Shown here: positions 52,111-60,987 of the stretch, one piece after another
How positions within the stretch are numbered: the first letter of the stretch is position 1
Layout of the letters: every line of letters starts with the position of its first letter
From: Sphingomonas psychrotolerans
GTDB lineage: Bacteria > Pseudomonadota > Alphaproteobacteria > Sphingomonadales > Sphingomonadaceae
NCBI RefSeq assembly: GCF_002796605.1
Contig: NZ_CP024923.1
Location: 4,471,501 to 4,535,500, forward strand
Length of the DNA: 64,000 nt
Direction: 5' to 3'
Notes under the pieces: model-generated
Told to the model about the DNA's origin: nothing
What the model saw: the letters and a program-made list of their open reading frames with translations, nothing else
Databases searched by the model: none
Program-made: the position numbers and the translations under genes

Positions 52111-52186
52111 AAGACGAACGCGAGTAGCCAATTGTGAGGATCTGCTCGCATCCTAGGCGCGTCAACCAACGACGCAAGGATGAAAA

Positions 52187-52549
52187 ATGACCTCACAGCG
52201 CACCCCGTTCGAACCGGCCCTGACGGTATTCATGATGGTGAAAACCTCCCCCGAATGGCTGGGCTTCACCGTGGATCGCCGTTTCGAACTTCTGGGCGAA
52301 CACTTTACCCCTATTCTGAAAAAACACGCCGCGAACGTCACCCTCCGCTTCTTCGATGTCGAGTTCTATTCGACCCGCGTTACGGACATCTGGATGTGGG
52401 ATGCAAAGGACCACCATTCATACGAATTGCTGGTGGAGGACCTGCGTGAAACCGCGTTCTGGGACCGCTATTTCGACGTGGTGGAAATCTTGGCCGGTGT
52501 GGAAAATGCCTATGCCAAAAACTACGACAGACCTCTCGTCACCGCTTGA
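52187..52549 (+). CDS. Darcynin-like protein
   Basis: The 120-residue protein matches the small darcynin family: FMMVKTSPEWLGFTVDRRFE, LRFFDVEFYSTRVTDIWMW, YELLVEDLRETAFWDRYFDVVEI and VENAYAKNYD. It has a ferredoxin-like dimeric alpha/beta barrel look, as in EthD/monooxygenase-type small proteins, but no activity is known. It is divergent from a TetR regulator. A weak GC-rich hairpin followed by TTT lies about 10-40 bases after the stop. Confidence 0.75.
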   Translation: MTSQRTPFEPALTVFMMVKTSPEWLGFTVDRRFELLGEHFTPILKKHAANVTLRFFDVEFYSTRVTDIWMWDAKDHHSYELLVEDLRETAFWDRYFDVVEILAGVENAYAKNYDRPLVTA

Positions 52550-52770
52550 CGACATAGCGGGGTGGGCCTTGTGCCCGCCCGCTTTGCCTCGGGAAAGACC
52601 GTTATCGGATGTGCGGGATCGACCGGGACAGCTTGTAGCGGGTCGAAGGCGGTTGCGGCCGCCGGGTTTTTCAAAGACGCGATTTTTTGCGCCCGGATCG
52701 CGACCGTCGGCATGCGTGCTCCGACCGGCTCGCTTGACAGTGCCACGCTTGCCCCGCCAAGCCGCAGCAA

Positions 52771-53865
52771 ATGGGGTCACATTCCAAAACCGGGCGTGGC
52801 GAGGGGAGGCCTCCCGACCCCGCGAACGCGGCGCAGCCCACGATGGACGACGTCGCGGCGCTCGCCGGCGTCGCGCGCGCCACGGTTTCGCGCGTGCTCA
52901 GCAATCACGCCAATGTGCGCGGGGCGGTGCGCGAACGCGTCATGCAGGCGGTTGCCGCGCTCGACTATCGCGTCAATCCGCAGGCGCGGGGCCTCGCCAG
53001 CAAGGTCAGCAAGGCGCTGGTGCTGGTCCATTGCACCAATCCGGACGCCGAACCCAATTCCTATTATGATTCGGCGCTCGAACTCGGCGCGCTGCGGGCT
53101 GCCGCCGCGGCGGGATTCGAGTTGTCGACGTTGAGCCTGTTCACCGATGATCCGCGCCGTTCGGACAAATTGATCGAATTGCTCGCCTCCGGACGCTGCG
53201 CCGGCGCGATCCTCACGCCGCCGATGTCCGACGATGTCGCGCTGGCGAAGCGGCTGATCGAGCTCGGCCTGCCTGCGGTCTGCGTCGCGCCGGGGGACGA
53301 GGTGCGCGGGCTGCTGGCCGGTGTTGGGCTCGACGAAGAGGCCGCCGGACACGAGATGGGGGCCTATATGCTGGCGCTCGGGCATCGCCGGCTAGGCTAT
53401 GTGCTCGGCATCGAGGGACACCGTTCCGCCGAGCTGCGTCACGCCGGCTTCGCGCGCGCCGTGCGCGAGGCGGGGATGTCCGAAGACGCCGTCTCCACCG
53501 TGCGCGGCGATTTCACTTTCCGCGCCGGCGTGATCTGCACCCAGCAATTGCTCGATGCCGGCGCGGGGATCAGCGCCATCGTCTGCGCCAATGACGATAT
53601 GGCGGTGGGTGCTCTGTTCGCGGCGCACCGCATGCGGCTGGCGGTTCCGGCAGAGCTGTCGATCGTCGGCTTCGACGACGCCCCGATCTCTGCCCACACC
53701 TGGCCGCCATTGACCACCGTCCATCAGCCGGTTCGCGCGATCGCTGGCCGTGCCGTGGAGCTTCTGGTCGAGACCGTGGGGCGCGGCTCGGCGCTCGCCC
53801 CGACGTTCGAAGCAGTCGAGCACCGGCTGGTCATCCGCGATTCGGCCTCCGCGCCGCACGTCTAG
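52771..53865 (+). CDS. LacI family transcriptional regulator
   Basis: The 364-residue regulator has the LacI headpiece (TMDDVAALAGVARATVSRVL, about residues 24-43, with the hinge VNPQARGLASK) and a periplasmic-binding-protein-like core (DEVRGLLAGVGLDEE, AIVCANDDMAVGAL, IVGFDDAPISAHTWPPLTT). LacI members usually repress sugar loci. A perfect 22-bp LacI-type palindrome lies 50 bases downstream, in front of the TBDR, and is its likely operator. The first 23 residues before the headpiece are longer than usual, so a later start is possible. Confidence 0.9.
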   Translation: MGSHSKTGRGEGRPPDPANAAQPTMDDVAALAGVARATVSRVLSNHANVRGAVRERVMQAVAALDYRVNPQARGLASKVSKALVLVHCTNPDAEPNSYYDSALELGALRAAAAAGFELSTLSLFTDDPRRSDKLIELLASGRCAGAILTPPMSDDVALAKRLIELGLPAVCVAPGDEVRGLLAGVGLDEEAAGHEMGAYMLALGHRRLGYVLGIEGHRSAELRHAGFARAVREAGMSEDAVSTVRGDFTFRAGVICTQQLLDAGAGISAIVCANDDMAVGALFAAHRMRLAVPAELSIVGFDDAPISAHTWPPLTTVHQPVRAIAGRAVELLVETVGRGSALAPTFEAVEHRLVIRDSASAPHV

Positions 53866-53886
53866 GCGATCAAATTCAGGGCGGCA

Positions 53887-53916
53887 TTGACGCGAACGCC
53901 GATCTGACGGTAGTAA
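53887..53916 (+). promoter_or_regulatory. Candidate promoter of the glucan-locus TBDR
   Basis: TTGACG (53887-53892) and TAGTAA (53911-53916) are spaced by 18 bases. The -10 box is poor. The downstream edge meets the LacI palindrome, which would cover the transcription start, a normal repressor arrangement. Confidence 0.4.
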
Positions 53917-53936
53917 ATTGGAAGCGCTTCCAATTT
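53915..53936. promoter_or_regulatory. LacI-type operator (perfect 22-bp palindrome)
   Basis: AAATTGGAAGC and its exact complement form a perfect palindrome with the classical core TGGAAGCGCTTCCA. It is located 50 bases after the LacI gene and 75 bases before the TBDR start, so it is the probable binding site of that regulator. No other copy was noticed in the window. Confidence 0.85.
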
Positions 53937-54010
53937 GGCAACGTTGTCAGGCGGGAGGGCGAAAAACGAAGCAGGGCGATCGATCGTCCGCACTCAGGGG
54001 AGAGAGCAGG

Positions 54011-56897
54011 ATGGGCCACACCGCCGGCACGCGTCGATTGAATCCGACATTGTGGAAACTCGGCCTGACGGCGTCGTCGCTCGCGCTGATCGCGGCGCTC
54101 CCGTCGGTCGCGCTGGCGCAGGAAGCCGCCGCGCCCGACGATCAGGTCCAGTCGGAAGACGAGATCGTCGTCACCGGCCTTCGCGCCGGTCTTGAAAGCT
54201 CGATCAGGACCAAGCGCGACGAGACCTCGATCGTCGAGGCGATTTCCGCCGAGGATATCGGCAAGCTGCCGGACGTCTCGATCGCCGAATCGATCGCGCG
54301 CCTGCCGGGCCTCGCGGCGCAGCGGGTCAACGGTCGCGCGCAGGTGATCTCGATCCGCGGTCTCGCTCCCGATTTCACCACCACCTTGCTCAACGGCCGC
54401 CAGCAGGCGAGCTCGGGCGACAACCGCGCAGTCGAGTTCGATCAATATCCGTCCGAGCTGCTGTCGAGCGTGGTCATCTACAAGACACCCGATGCCGAAA
54501 TCGCGGGAATGGGTCTGTCGGGCACTGCGGATCTGCGCACGGTGCGGCCGCTCAATTTCGGCAAGCGTGCGATTGCGGTCAACATCCGCGGCGAGAAGAT
54601 CGAGGGCGACCGGCTGAACAGCGACGTTCGCAACTGGGGCGGCCGGGCGAGTATCAGCTATATCGATCAGTTCGCCAACGGCACGCTGGGGATTGCGATC
54701 GGCTATGCGCATCTCGATTCGCCGTCGCAGAACAAGCATTACAAAGCCTATGGCTATGAGGCCTTTGGCGGTGTGTGCGAGCCCGTCCCGGTGACCAATG
54801 AATGCGGCACCGATACGGTTCAGCCTGACGCCGCGGACACGGCGCTGCTCCTGAACGGGCAGGAGGTGTTCGCGACGTCGCGCCTCAATCGTCGCGACGC
54901 CGTAATGGGTATCCTCGAATGGCAGCCGAGCGACCGGGCGCATTCGACCCTCGACGTCTATTATTCCAAATTCCACCAGGAAGAGACGACGCGCGGCGCG
55001 CAATGGTTCTCGAACGGCTGGGCGGACGGCGCCTTCTTCCGCGACGTCGTCGCCGAGGATCGCGGCGGCACGCCGTTCGGAGTGAGCGGGACGGCCAATC
55101 GCGTCGTTCCGATCATCCGCAACGACCACAATACGCGTGACGACGAGTTGTTCTCGATCGGCCTCAACAACGAGTTCAAGCTCGACGATCGCACCAATTT
55201 CGCTGCCGACCTGTCTTACTCGAAGAACCACCGCAAGGAGCAGATCCTCGAAACCTATGCGGGCTATGGCCGCGGTACCGGTTTCGTGAACGGCGCGACG
55301 CCGGATGCCGGGAGGACCTTCGACACTATCGGTTTCGATTTGCCGGACGACGGCTATCCGACTTATTCGGAAGGGCTGAACTATGCCGACGCGGCGCAGG
55401 TGTCGCTCGGCGATCGCGCGCCCTGGGGCGGCTGGGCCCATGACGGCGCGATCCGCTTTCCCGATGTCGAAGAGAGCATCTATGCGATCGACCTCAAGCT
55501 CGATCACGAGTTCGACGGCGTGCTAAACAAACTGACCGCGGGCATCAACTTCACCCAGCGCCAGAAGAACAAGACCGTCGACGACAACGATCTGTTCCTC
55601 AAGAACGGACGCCAGCAGGTCCTCGTCGACTCGCAATATCTCGTGAAGCCGACATCGCTCGGTTATACCGGTTTCGGCAACGTGCTGAGCGTCGATATCG
55701 AGCGGGCGCTCGACGCCTATTACGACTGGGCGCCGATCCGCGACGCCAATTATTTCGACAAGACCTGGGAGATCGAGGAAGATCTGCTCACCGGTTTCGT
55801 CAAGGCCGATTTCAAGCTGGGGCCGATCCGCGGCAATGTCGGCGTGCAGATCGTCCAGCAGCGCCAGCAATCGACCGGCATGATGATCAACGCCACCAGC
55901 AGCGGGCCGATCGTCCCGACCACGCGCACGCTGGGTGCGGAATATACCGACATACTGCCTAGCGCGAACCTGATCTGGGATCTCGGTGGCGGTCACCGCC
56001 TCCGCGCCGCGGCGTCCAAGACCATGGCACGCCCGCGCATGGACCAAATGCGGGCCAACGTGACGCCGGGGTTCGATCCGCTGCAATGCAGTCAGGGCGG
56101 GGGATGCGCGCCCGGCGCGACCGTCAATCCCTGGTCGGCCTCTGGCGGCAATCCCAACCTCAAGCCCTGGCGGGCGACCGCGTTCGACGCCGCCTATGAA
56201 TGGTATGTCGACCGCACGACCTATTTTTCGGTCGCGGGCTTCTACAAGGACCTCGACACCTACATCTACCAGCAATCGACCGTCTTCGATTTCACCGGCA
56301 TTCCGATCCCTGCGGCAGGGCAGTTAAACTACGCCAATCAGGTGATCAGCCCGCTCGGCCAATTGACCTTGCCGGCGAACGGCAATGGCGGAACGGTCAA
56401 GGGCGTCGAGATCAGCGGCGCGCTCGATTTCGGAACGCTGATCAAGCCGCTCGAAGGGCTGGGCGTGATCGCCAGCCTGTCGCTCACCGAGTCCGACCTG
56501 AACCCGACGACCGAGGACGAGGAGGTCCGCATCCCCGGCCTGTCGGGGACGATCTACAACATCACCGGCTATTACGAGCGCGGCGGCTTCCAGGCGCGCG
56601 CCAGCTATCGCTACCGTTCGGCTTTCAAGGGCGAGGTGGTGCAGCTGTTCGCCAACCGCGGACAGACCGAGATTCTCGCAGATCGGCAGATCGACGCGCA
56701 GATCGGCTACACCTTCGAAAGCGGAGCGCTGGAGGGCTTCGGCGTGCTGCTCCAGGTCAACAATTTCCGACTCGCCGTATCGCACCCGGCTGGGCCTCGA
56801 TGGCGGCGGCACCCACACCGCCGACGGTTCGAGCCTGCTCGAGACATACGAGAAATACGGCCGGTCGTTCCTGCTCGGCTTCAACTACCGGTTCTGA
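54011..56897 (+). pseudogene. TonB-dependent receptor with a frameshift near the C-terminus
   Basis: The receptor has a signal peptide (LPSVALAQE), TonB-box-like DEIVVTGLRAGL, and a plug of the carbohydrate type (AISAEDIGKLPDVSIAESI, RLPGLAAQRVNGRAQ). The frame runs intact until about 56764 (LLQVNN). The expected ending is then found in another frame: SDSPYRTRLGLDGGGTHTA, then LLETYEKYGRSFLLGFNYRF and TGA at 56895-56897. The junction AATTTCCGAC fits loss of one TC from AATTTCTCCGAC. In the uninterrupted frame the protein would lose its terminal beta-strands and run to 57031. It is either a real two-base deletion or an assembly error. Confidence 0.8.
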
Positions 56898-56926
56898 ACC
56901 CTCCTCGGAACGTCTCCGAGAGCTTT

Positions 56927-56962
56927 GGGGAGACGCCGGCAGGTCCGCGCCTCCCCGTTTTT
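56927..56962 (+). terminator. Intrinsic terminator between TBDR and halogenase-family gene
   Basis: GGGGAG with CTCCCC, one A/C mismatch, then CGC with GCG form a stem around a 10-base loop, followed by GTTTTT. It lies 30 bases after the expected TBDR stop, so the downstream halogenase gene depends on read-through or its own promoter. Confidence 0.75.
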
Positions 56963-57047
56963 CCCAGGAGGGGCGTAGACGGCCGGGCCTTGCCAAGCAT
57001 GCCGGCGAGTTGCGACACCATCGCAGGATAAGGGGAGAGGAAGCGCG

Positions 57048-58544
57048 ATGGAGCAGATCAGGCAGATCTTGATCGTCGGCGGTGGATCGGCCGGCTGGAT
57101 GACGGCCGCTTTGCTCGCCCGATTGTTTCAGGGCCTCTACCAGATCACGCTGATCGAATCCGAGGAGATCGGTACGATCGGCGTCGGCGAGGCGACGATC
57201 CCGGCGATCAAGAAATATAACGAGCTGCTCGGGCTGGACGAGAACGACTTCCTTCGCCGCACCCAGGGAACGTTCAAGCTCGGCATCCAGTTCGTCGACT
57301 GGCTGCGCTGCGGATCGAGCTACATCCACGGCTTCGGGGTGATCGGACAGGATCTCGGCTGGCTGCGTTGCCACCAATATTGGCTCAAGATGCATGGGCT
57401 CGGTCGCGCCTCGGACTTCGCCAATTATTCGATCAACACCGCCGCCGCGCTCGCCGACAAGTTCCGCCGCGCCGATCCCAAGATGGCGGAATCGCCGATC
57501 GGGCATATCGCCAACGCCTTCCATTTCGACGCCAGCCTCTATGCCAAATTCCTGCGCGGCTTTGCCGAGGAGCGCGGCGTGGTGCGCCGCGAGGGCAAGG
57601 TCACCGATGTCGCGCTCGACCCCGAAAACGGCTTCGTCCGCTCCGTGACGATGGCCGACGGTGCGGTGATCGAAGCCGATCTGTTCATCGACTGCTCGGG
57701 TTTTCGCGGGCTGATCATCGAGCAGGCGATGCAGACCGGCTATGAGGAATGGACGCAGTGGCTGCCCTGCGACCGCGCGATCGCAGTGCCGTGCGCGCGC
57801 AGCGACGCGTTCACCCCCTATACCCGGGCCACTGCGCGCAGCGCCGGCTGGCAATGGCGGATCCCGCTCCAGCATCGCACCGGCAACGGCCATGTCTATT
57901 CGAGCCGATATGTGGATGATGCCGAGGCCGAGGCGATGCTGCTCGCCAATCTGGACGGGGCGCAATTGGCCGAGCCCAATCGCATCCGCTTCGTCACCGG
58001 CAAGCGCCGCAAGACGTGGAACCGCAACTGCGTCGCGATCGGGCTGGCCGCGGGCTTTCTCGAGCCGCTCGAATCGACCAGCCTTCACCTCATCCAGTCG
58101 GCGGTCATCCGGATGGTGCGGCTGCTGCCCGACGCGCGCTTCGATCCCGCGACGATCGCCGAGTTCAACCGCCAGACCGATTTCGAATATGAGCGCGTCC
58201 GCGACTTCATCATCCTCCACTACAAGGCCACGGAGCGCGACGACACGCCCTTCTGGCGATATTGCCGCGACATGGAGGTGCCCGACACGCTCCGGCACAA
58301 GATCGATCTGTTCGCCGCCAATGGCCGCATCTTCCGCGAGGACGAGGAATTGTTCGCCGAAGAAAGCTGGATCCAGGTCCTTCTCGGCCAAGGCGTGATC
58401 CCGCGCGGCTATGATCCGCTGGTCGACATCAAGAGCGAGCCGCAGATCGAGCAGTATCTCGGCAACGTGGAACGCGTGATCCGCAAATGCGTCGAGGTGA
58501 TGCCGACGCATGACGATTATGTCGCGAATACGTGTCCGGCCTAG
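57048..58544 (+). CDS. Flavin-dependent tryptophan-halogenase family protein
   Basis: The 498-residue flavoprotein has the FAD motif VGGGSAGW (residues 10-17), GVGEATIP and a catalytic-type lysine in TFKLGIQFVDW (Lys77). The halogenase signature WQWRIP is at residues 268-273, and the glutamate region FLEPLESTS at about 338-345. All hallmark residues are thus present. Family members next to TBDRs and glycosidases are frequent in sphingomonads, Caulobacter and Xanthomonas, but their role there is unknown. GGGGAGAGGAAG precedes the ATG. It ends overlapping the convergent cupin-like gene by CTAG. Confidence 0.9.
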   Translation: MEQIRQILIVGGGSAGWMTAALLARLFQGLYQITLIESEEIGTIGVGEATIPAIKKYNELLGLDENDFLRRTQGTFKLGIQFVDWLRCGSSYIHGFGVIGQDLGWLRCHQYWLKMHGLGRASDFANYSINTAAALADKFRRADPKMAESPIGHIANAFHFDASLYAKFLRGFAEERGVVRREGKVTDVALDPENGFVRSVTMADGAVIEADLFIDCSGFRGLIIEQAMQTGYEEWTQWLPCDRAIAVPCARSDAFTPYTRATARSAGWQWRIPLQHRTGNGHVYSSRYVDDAEAEAMLLANLDGAQLAEPNRIRFVTGKRRKTWNRNCVAIGLAAGFLEPLESTSLHLIQSAVIRMVRLLPDARFDPATIAEFNRQTDFEYERVRDFIILHYKATERDDTPFWRYCRDMEVPDTLRHKIDLFAANGRIFREDEELFAEESWIQVLLGQGVIPRGYDPLVDIKSEPQIEQYLGNVERVIRKCVEVMPTHDDYVANTCPA

Positions 58545-59512
58545 GCCTGCAGCCGGGCGAGCAATGCACGGCGCATCTGCGCGATATCGCGCGGCGACGT
58601 CGCTCCAAGGATTCCGCGCGCTCCTTCGGCAAGATGCGCGCCGGGGTCGCCTTTGGTCAGGAAGACATAATGGTCGAACATCGCCCGCCAGGCCCTGCGC
58701 TGATCGGGCGGCAGGGGACGAAGGCTCATCATCCCGGCCATCATCGCATCGAGCGGCGAACCGATATCGGCGCGCGCCGGATCCCACCAATAATTCACCA
58801 GCACGTTGAACGCGTCGAGCGCCTCGACATGATGATACCATTGATAGGGGATGTAGAGCGCGTCGCCGGGTTCGAGTTCGGCGACCAGCGCCGCCGCGAG
58901 CGCCTCGGCGAAGCGGGGGTAACGGGCGAGATCGGGCGCAGTGACATGGACCATGCTCACTTGCACTCCCGCGGGCGTGGGATCGAACGGACCCATATAG
59001 AGATTGCCGACCTGCTCGGGCGGAAACAGCGTGAAGCGCCGTCGCCCCGCCGCGACGCACGCGATGTTTTCCGAAGGATCGTGATGCGTCGCCACCTTGG
59101 CAGCGTTGCCGATCCACAGCCGCGGCCCGATCGCCGGGGGCAGGAGCGGCATCGGGTTGCGCTCGGCGAAGCCCGGCAGGTGCGTGGCGGCGGGCAAGCC
59201 CTGCAGCGCGAGCGCCTCGGCTTGGCCCGCGGCGAGCAGATCGAGAAAGCCGGCAAGCGTCGCCTCGCCGCGTTCGAAGTTCCGCCCGGTCGCGCCGTCG
59301 GCATAATGCAATCGGCCTCCGACCTCGGGCGGTGCGCGCATGAACTGCACCGGCTTCGCGGTCGCCAGTCCGCGCAACCAGCCGGACGGGTCGTCGGTGC
59401 GAACGATCGGCCAGTCGGCGACCACGCCCTTCAGCACCACCGGCTCGGCCGCGGCGCGTATCTCGTGGAAGATCGCCGGGGAAACATGGTGCCGGGCCGG
59501 GATCGGATGCAT
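58541..59512 (-). CDS. Cupin-like (JmjC-fold) Fe(II)/2-oxoglutarate-type protein
   Basis: The 323-residue protein has the cupin_8 layout: an N-terminal EPVVLKGVVADWPIV, the iron-site HHDPSEN (HxD, about residue 143) and RRRFTLFPPEQVGNLYMGP. Near the C-terminal half are LEPGDALYIPYQWYHHVE with the third ligand histidine, and YWWDP. Relatives hydroxylate proteins or small molecules. The halogenase-cupin-like pairing at TBDR loci recurs in related genomes. The target is unknown. It is convergent with the halogenase gene and divergent from the GH30 gene. Confidence 0.88.
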   Translation of the reverse strand: MHPIPARHHVSPAIFHEIRAAAEPVVLKGVVADWPIVRTDDPSGWLRGLATAKPVQFMRAPPEVGGRLHYADGATGRNFERGEATLAGFLDLLAAGQAEALALQGLPAATHLPGFAERNPMPLLPPAIGPRLWIGNAAKVATHHDPSENIACVAAGRRRFTLFPPEQVGNLYMGPFDPTPAGVQVSMVHVTAPDLARYPRFAEALAAALVAELEPGDALYIPYQWYHHVEALDAFNVLVNYWWDPARADIGSPLDAMMAGMMSLRPLPPDQRRAWRAMFDHYVFLTKGDPGAHLAEGARGILGATSPRDIAQMRRALLARLQA

Positions 59513-59568
59513 CGAGGGAGCTTATCAGTGGCGCATGGCGACGAGCAACCGCGGCTGGAGACGATGGC

Positions 59569-60987
59569 ATGAGAACGCTCCCCTTGTTGCTGGCATTGGG
59601 CATCGCCGCCTGTGTGCCGATGGACCGGCCCGGCGCGGCTCCCGCGACGGTCGAGGTCTGGCTGACCACGCCCGACAAGACGGCCTTGCTCTCGCCGCAA
59701 GCCTCGCTCCCGCTCGAGACCGGCGCGCCGCCTCCGGAGGCCCTCATGGTGGATCCGGCGCGGCGCTATCAGCGCATGGTCGGCTTCGGGGCCTCGATCA
59801 CCGACGCTTCGGCGTGGCTGATCCAGCGGATGACCGAGGATCAGCGCAAGGCGCTGCTGGCGGAGCTGTTCGGACCCGCGCCGGGCCTCAATTTCTCTTT
59901 CACCCGGCTGACCATCGGCGCCTCCGACTTCTCGCGCAGCCATTACAGCTATGACGATATGCCGAAGGGGCAGGCCGATCCGGCGCTCGCGCATTTCTCG
60001 ATCGCGCCGGCACGCGAAGACGTGCTGCCCGTTGCCAAGGCCGCGCGGGCGATCAATCCAGGGCTGGCAGTTATGGTATCGCCGTGGAGCGCACCGGGCT
60101 GGATGAAGACGAGGGACTCGCTGATCAAGGGCAGCTTGCGCGCGTCGGCCTATGCGCCCTTCGCCAGCTATCTGCGCCGCACGGTCCAAGACTTCTCCGC
60201 CGAAATCGGCCCGATCGACTATCTCAGCATCCAGAACGAACCGGATTTTGAGCCGGACAATTATCCGGGCATGCGGTTGAGCGCCGCACAGCGCGCGCGG
60301 ATCATCGGCGATCATCTCGGTCCCGAATTCGCGCGTGCGGGGTTGAAGACGCGCATCCTCGATTGGGATCACAATTGGGATCAACCTGCGCAGCCGCTCG
60401 GCGTGCTCGCCGATGCCAAAGCGGCGCGTCACGTCGCAGGGGTGGCGTGGCATTGCTACAATGGCGAGGTCGGCGCGCAGACTATCGTGCGCGACAAATA
60501 TCCCGACAAGGACGTGTTCTTCACCGAATGCTCGGGCGGCGAATGGTCGAAGGCGTGGCCCGACAGCTGGGCGTGGACGATGCGCAACCTCGTGATCGGC
60601 AGCACCCGCAACTGGGCACGGGGCGTGCTGATGTGGAACCTCGCGCTCGACGAGAATTTCGGGCCGCATCTCGGCGGCTGCGGCAATTGCCGCGGCGTGG
60701 TGACGATCGACAGCCGGACCGGCGCAGTCACGCGCAACCCCGAATATTATGCGCTCGGCCATGCCAGCCGCTTCGTACCGGTCGGCGCATCCCGGATTGC
60801 GTCTGACAGCCGGTCGGGCGGCGTCGAAACGGTCGCCTTCGCCAATCCGGACGGCGCGCGCGTGCTGCTCGCCTTCAACGCGGGCAAGGAGACGGCGGCC
60901 TTCGCGGTGGCGAGCGGCGGGCGGCATTTCGCGTATCAGCTGGCGCCGAACGCCGCGGTCACCTTCCGTTGGCGAGACCGGCGCTGA
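59569..60987 (+). CDS. GH30 family glycosidase, lipoprotein
   Basis: The 472-residue protein has a lipoprotein signal with lipobox GIAAC (Cys15), so it is probably membrane-anchored. The GH30 (beta/alpha)8 barrel shows GFGASITDASAW (about residue 72), SPWSAPGWMK (171), the acid/base glutamate in SIQNEPDFE (Glu224) and the nucleophile in FFTECSGGEW (Glu320). A C-terminal beta side domain follows. GH30 members cleave beta-1,6-glucan, glucosylceramide or xylan; the closest general type appears to be the glucosylceramidase/beta-1,6-glucanase branch. It overlaps the transporter gene by 19 bases. Confidence 0.9.
   Translation: MRTLPLLLALGIAACVPMDRPGAAPATVEVWLTTPDKTALLSPQASLPLETGAPPPEALMVDPARRYQRMVGFGASITDASAWLIQRMTEDQRKALLAELFGPAPGLNFSFTRLTIGASDFSRSHYSYDDMPKGQADPALAHFSIAPAREDVLPVAKAARAINPGLAVMVSPWSAPGWMKTRDSLIKGSLRASAYAPFASYLRRTVQDFSAEIGPIDYLSIQNEPDFEPDNYPGMRLSAAQRARIIGDHLGPEFARAGLKTRILDWDHNWDQPAQPLGVLADAKAARHVAGVAWHCYNGEVGAQTIVRDKYPDKDVFFTECSGGEWSKAWPDSWAWTMRNLVIGSTRNWARGVLMWNLALDENFGPHLGGCGNCRGVVTIDSRTGAVTRNPEYYALGHASRFVPVGASRIASDSRSGGVETVAFANPDGARVLLAFNAGKETAAFAVASGGRHFAYQLAPNAAVTFRWRDRR

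Noticed and set aside
53918..54010. Upstream start of the TBDR at 53918
   Set aside because: This would place the LacI operator inside the coding region and put a non-signal sequence before the signal peptide. The ATG at 54011 follows GGGGAGAGAGCAGG.
56898..57031. Extension of the TBDR to 57031 as its real C-terminus
   Set aside because: The added sequence is proline/arginine-rich and without beta-strand pattern, whereas the other frame supplies the exact expected receptor ending.
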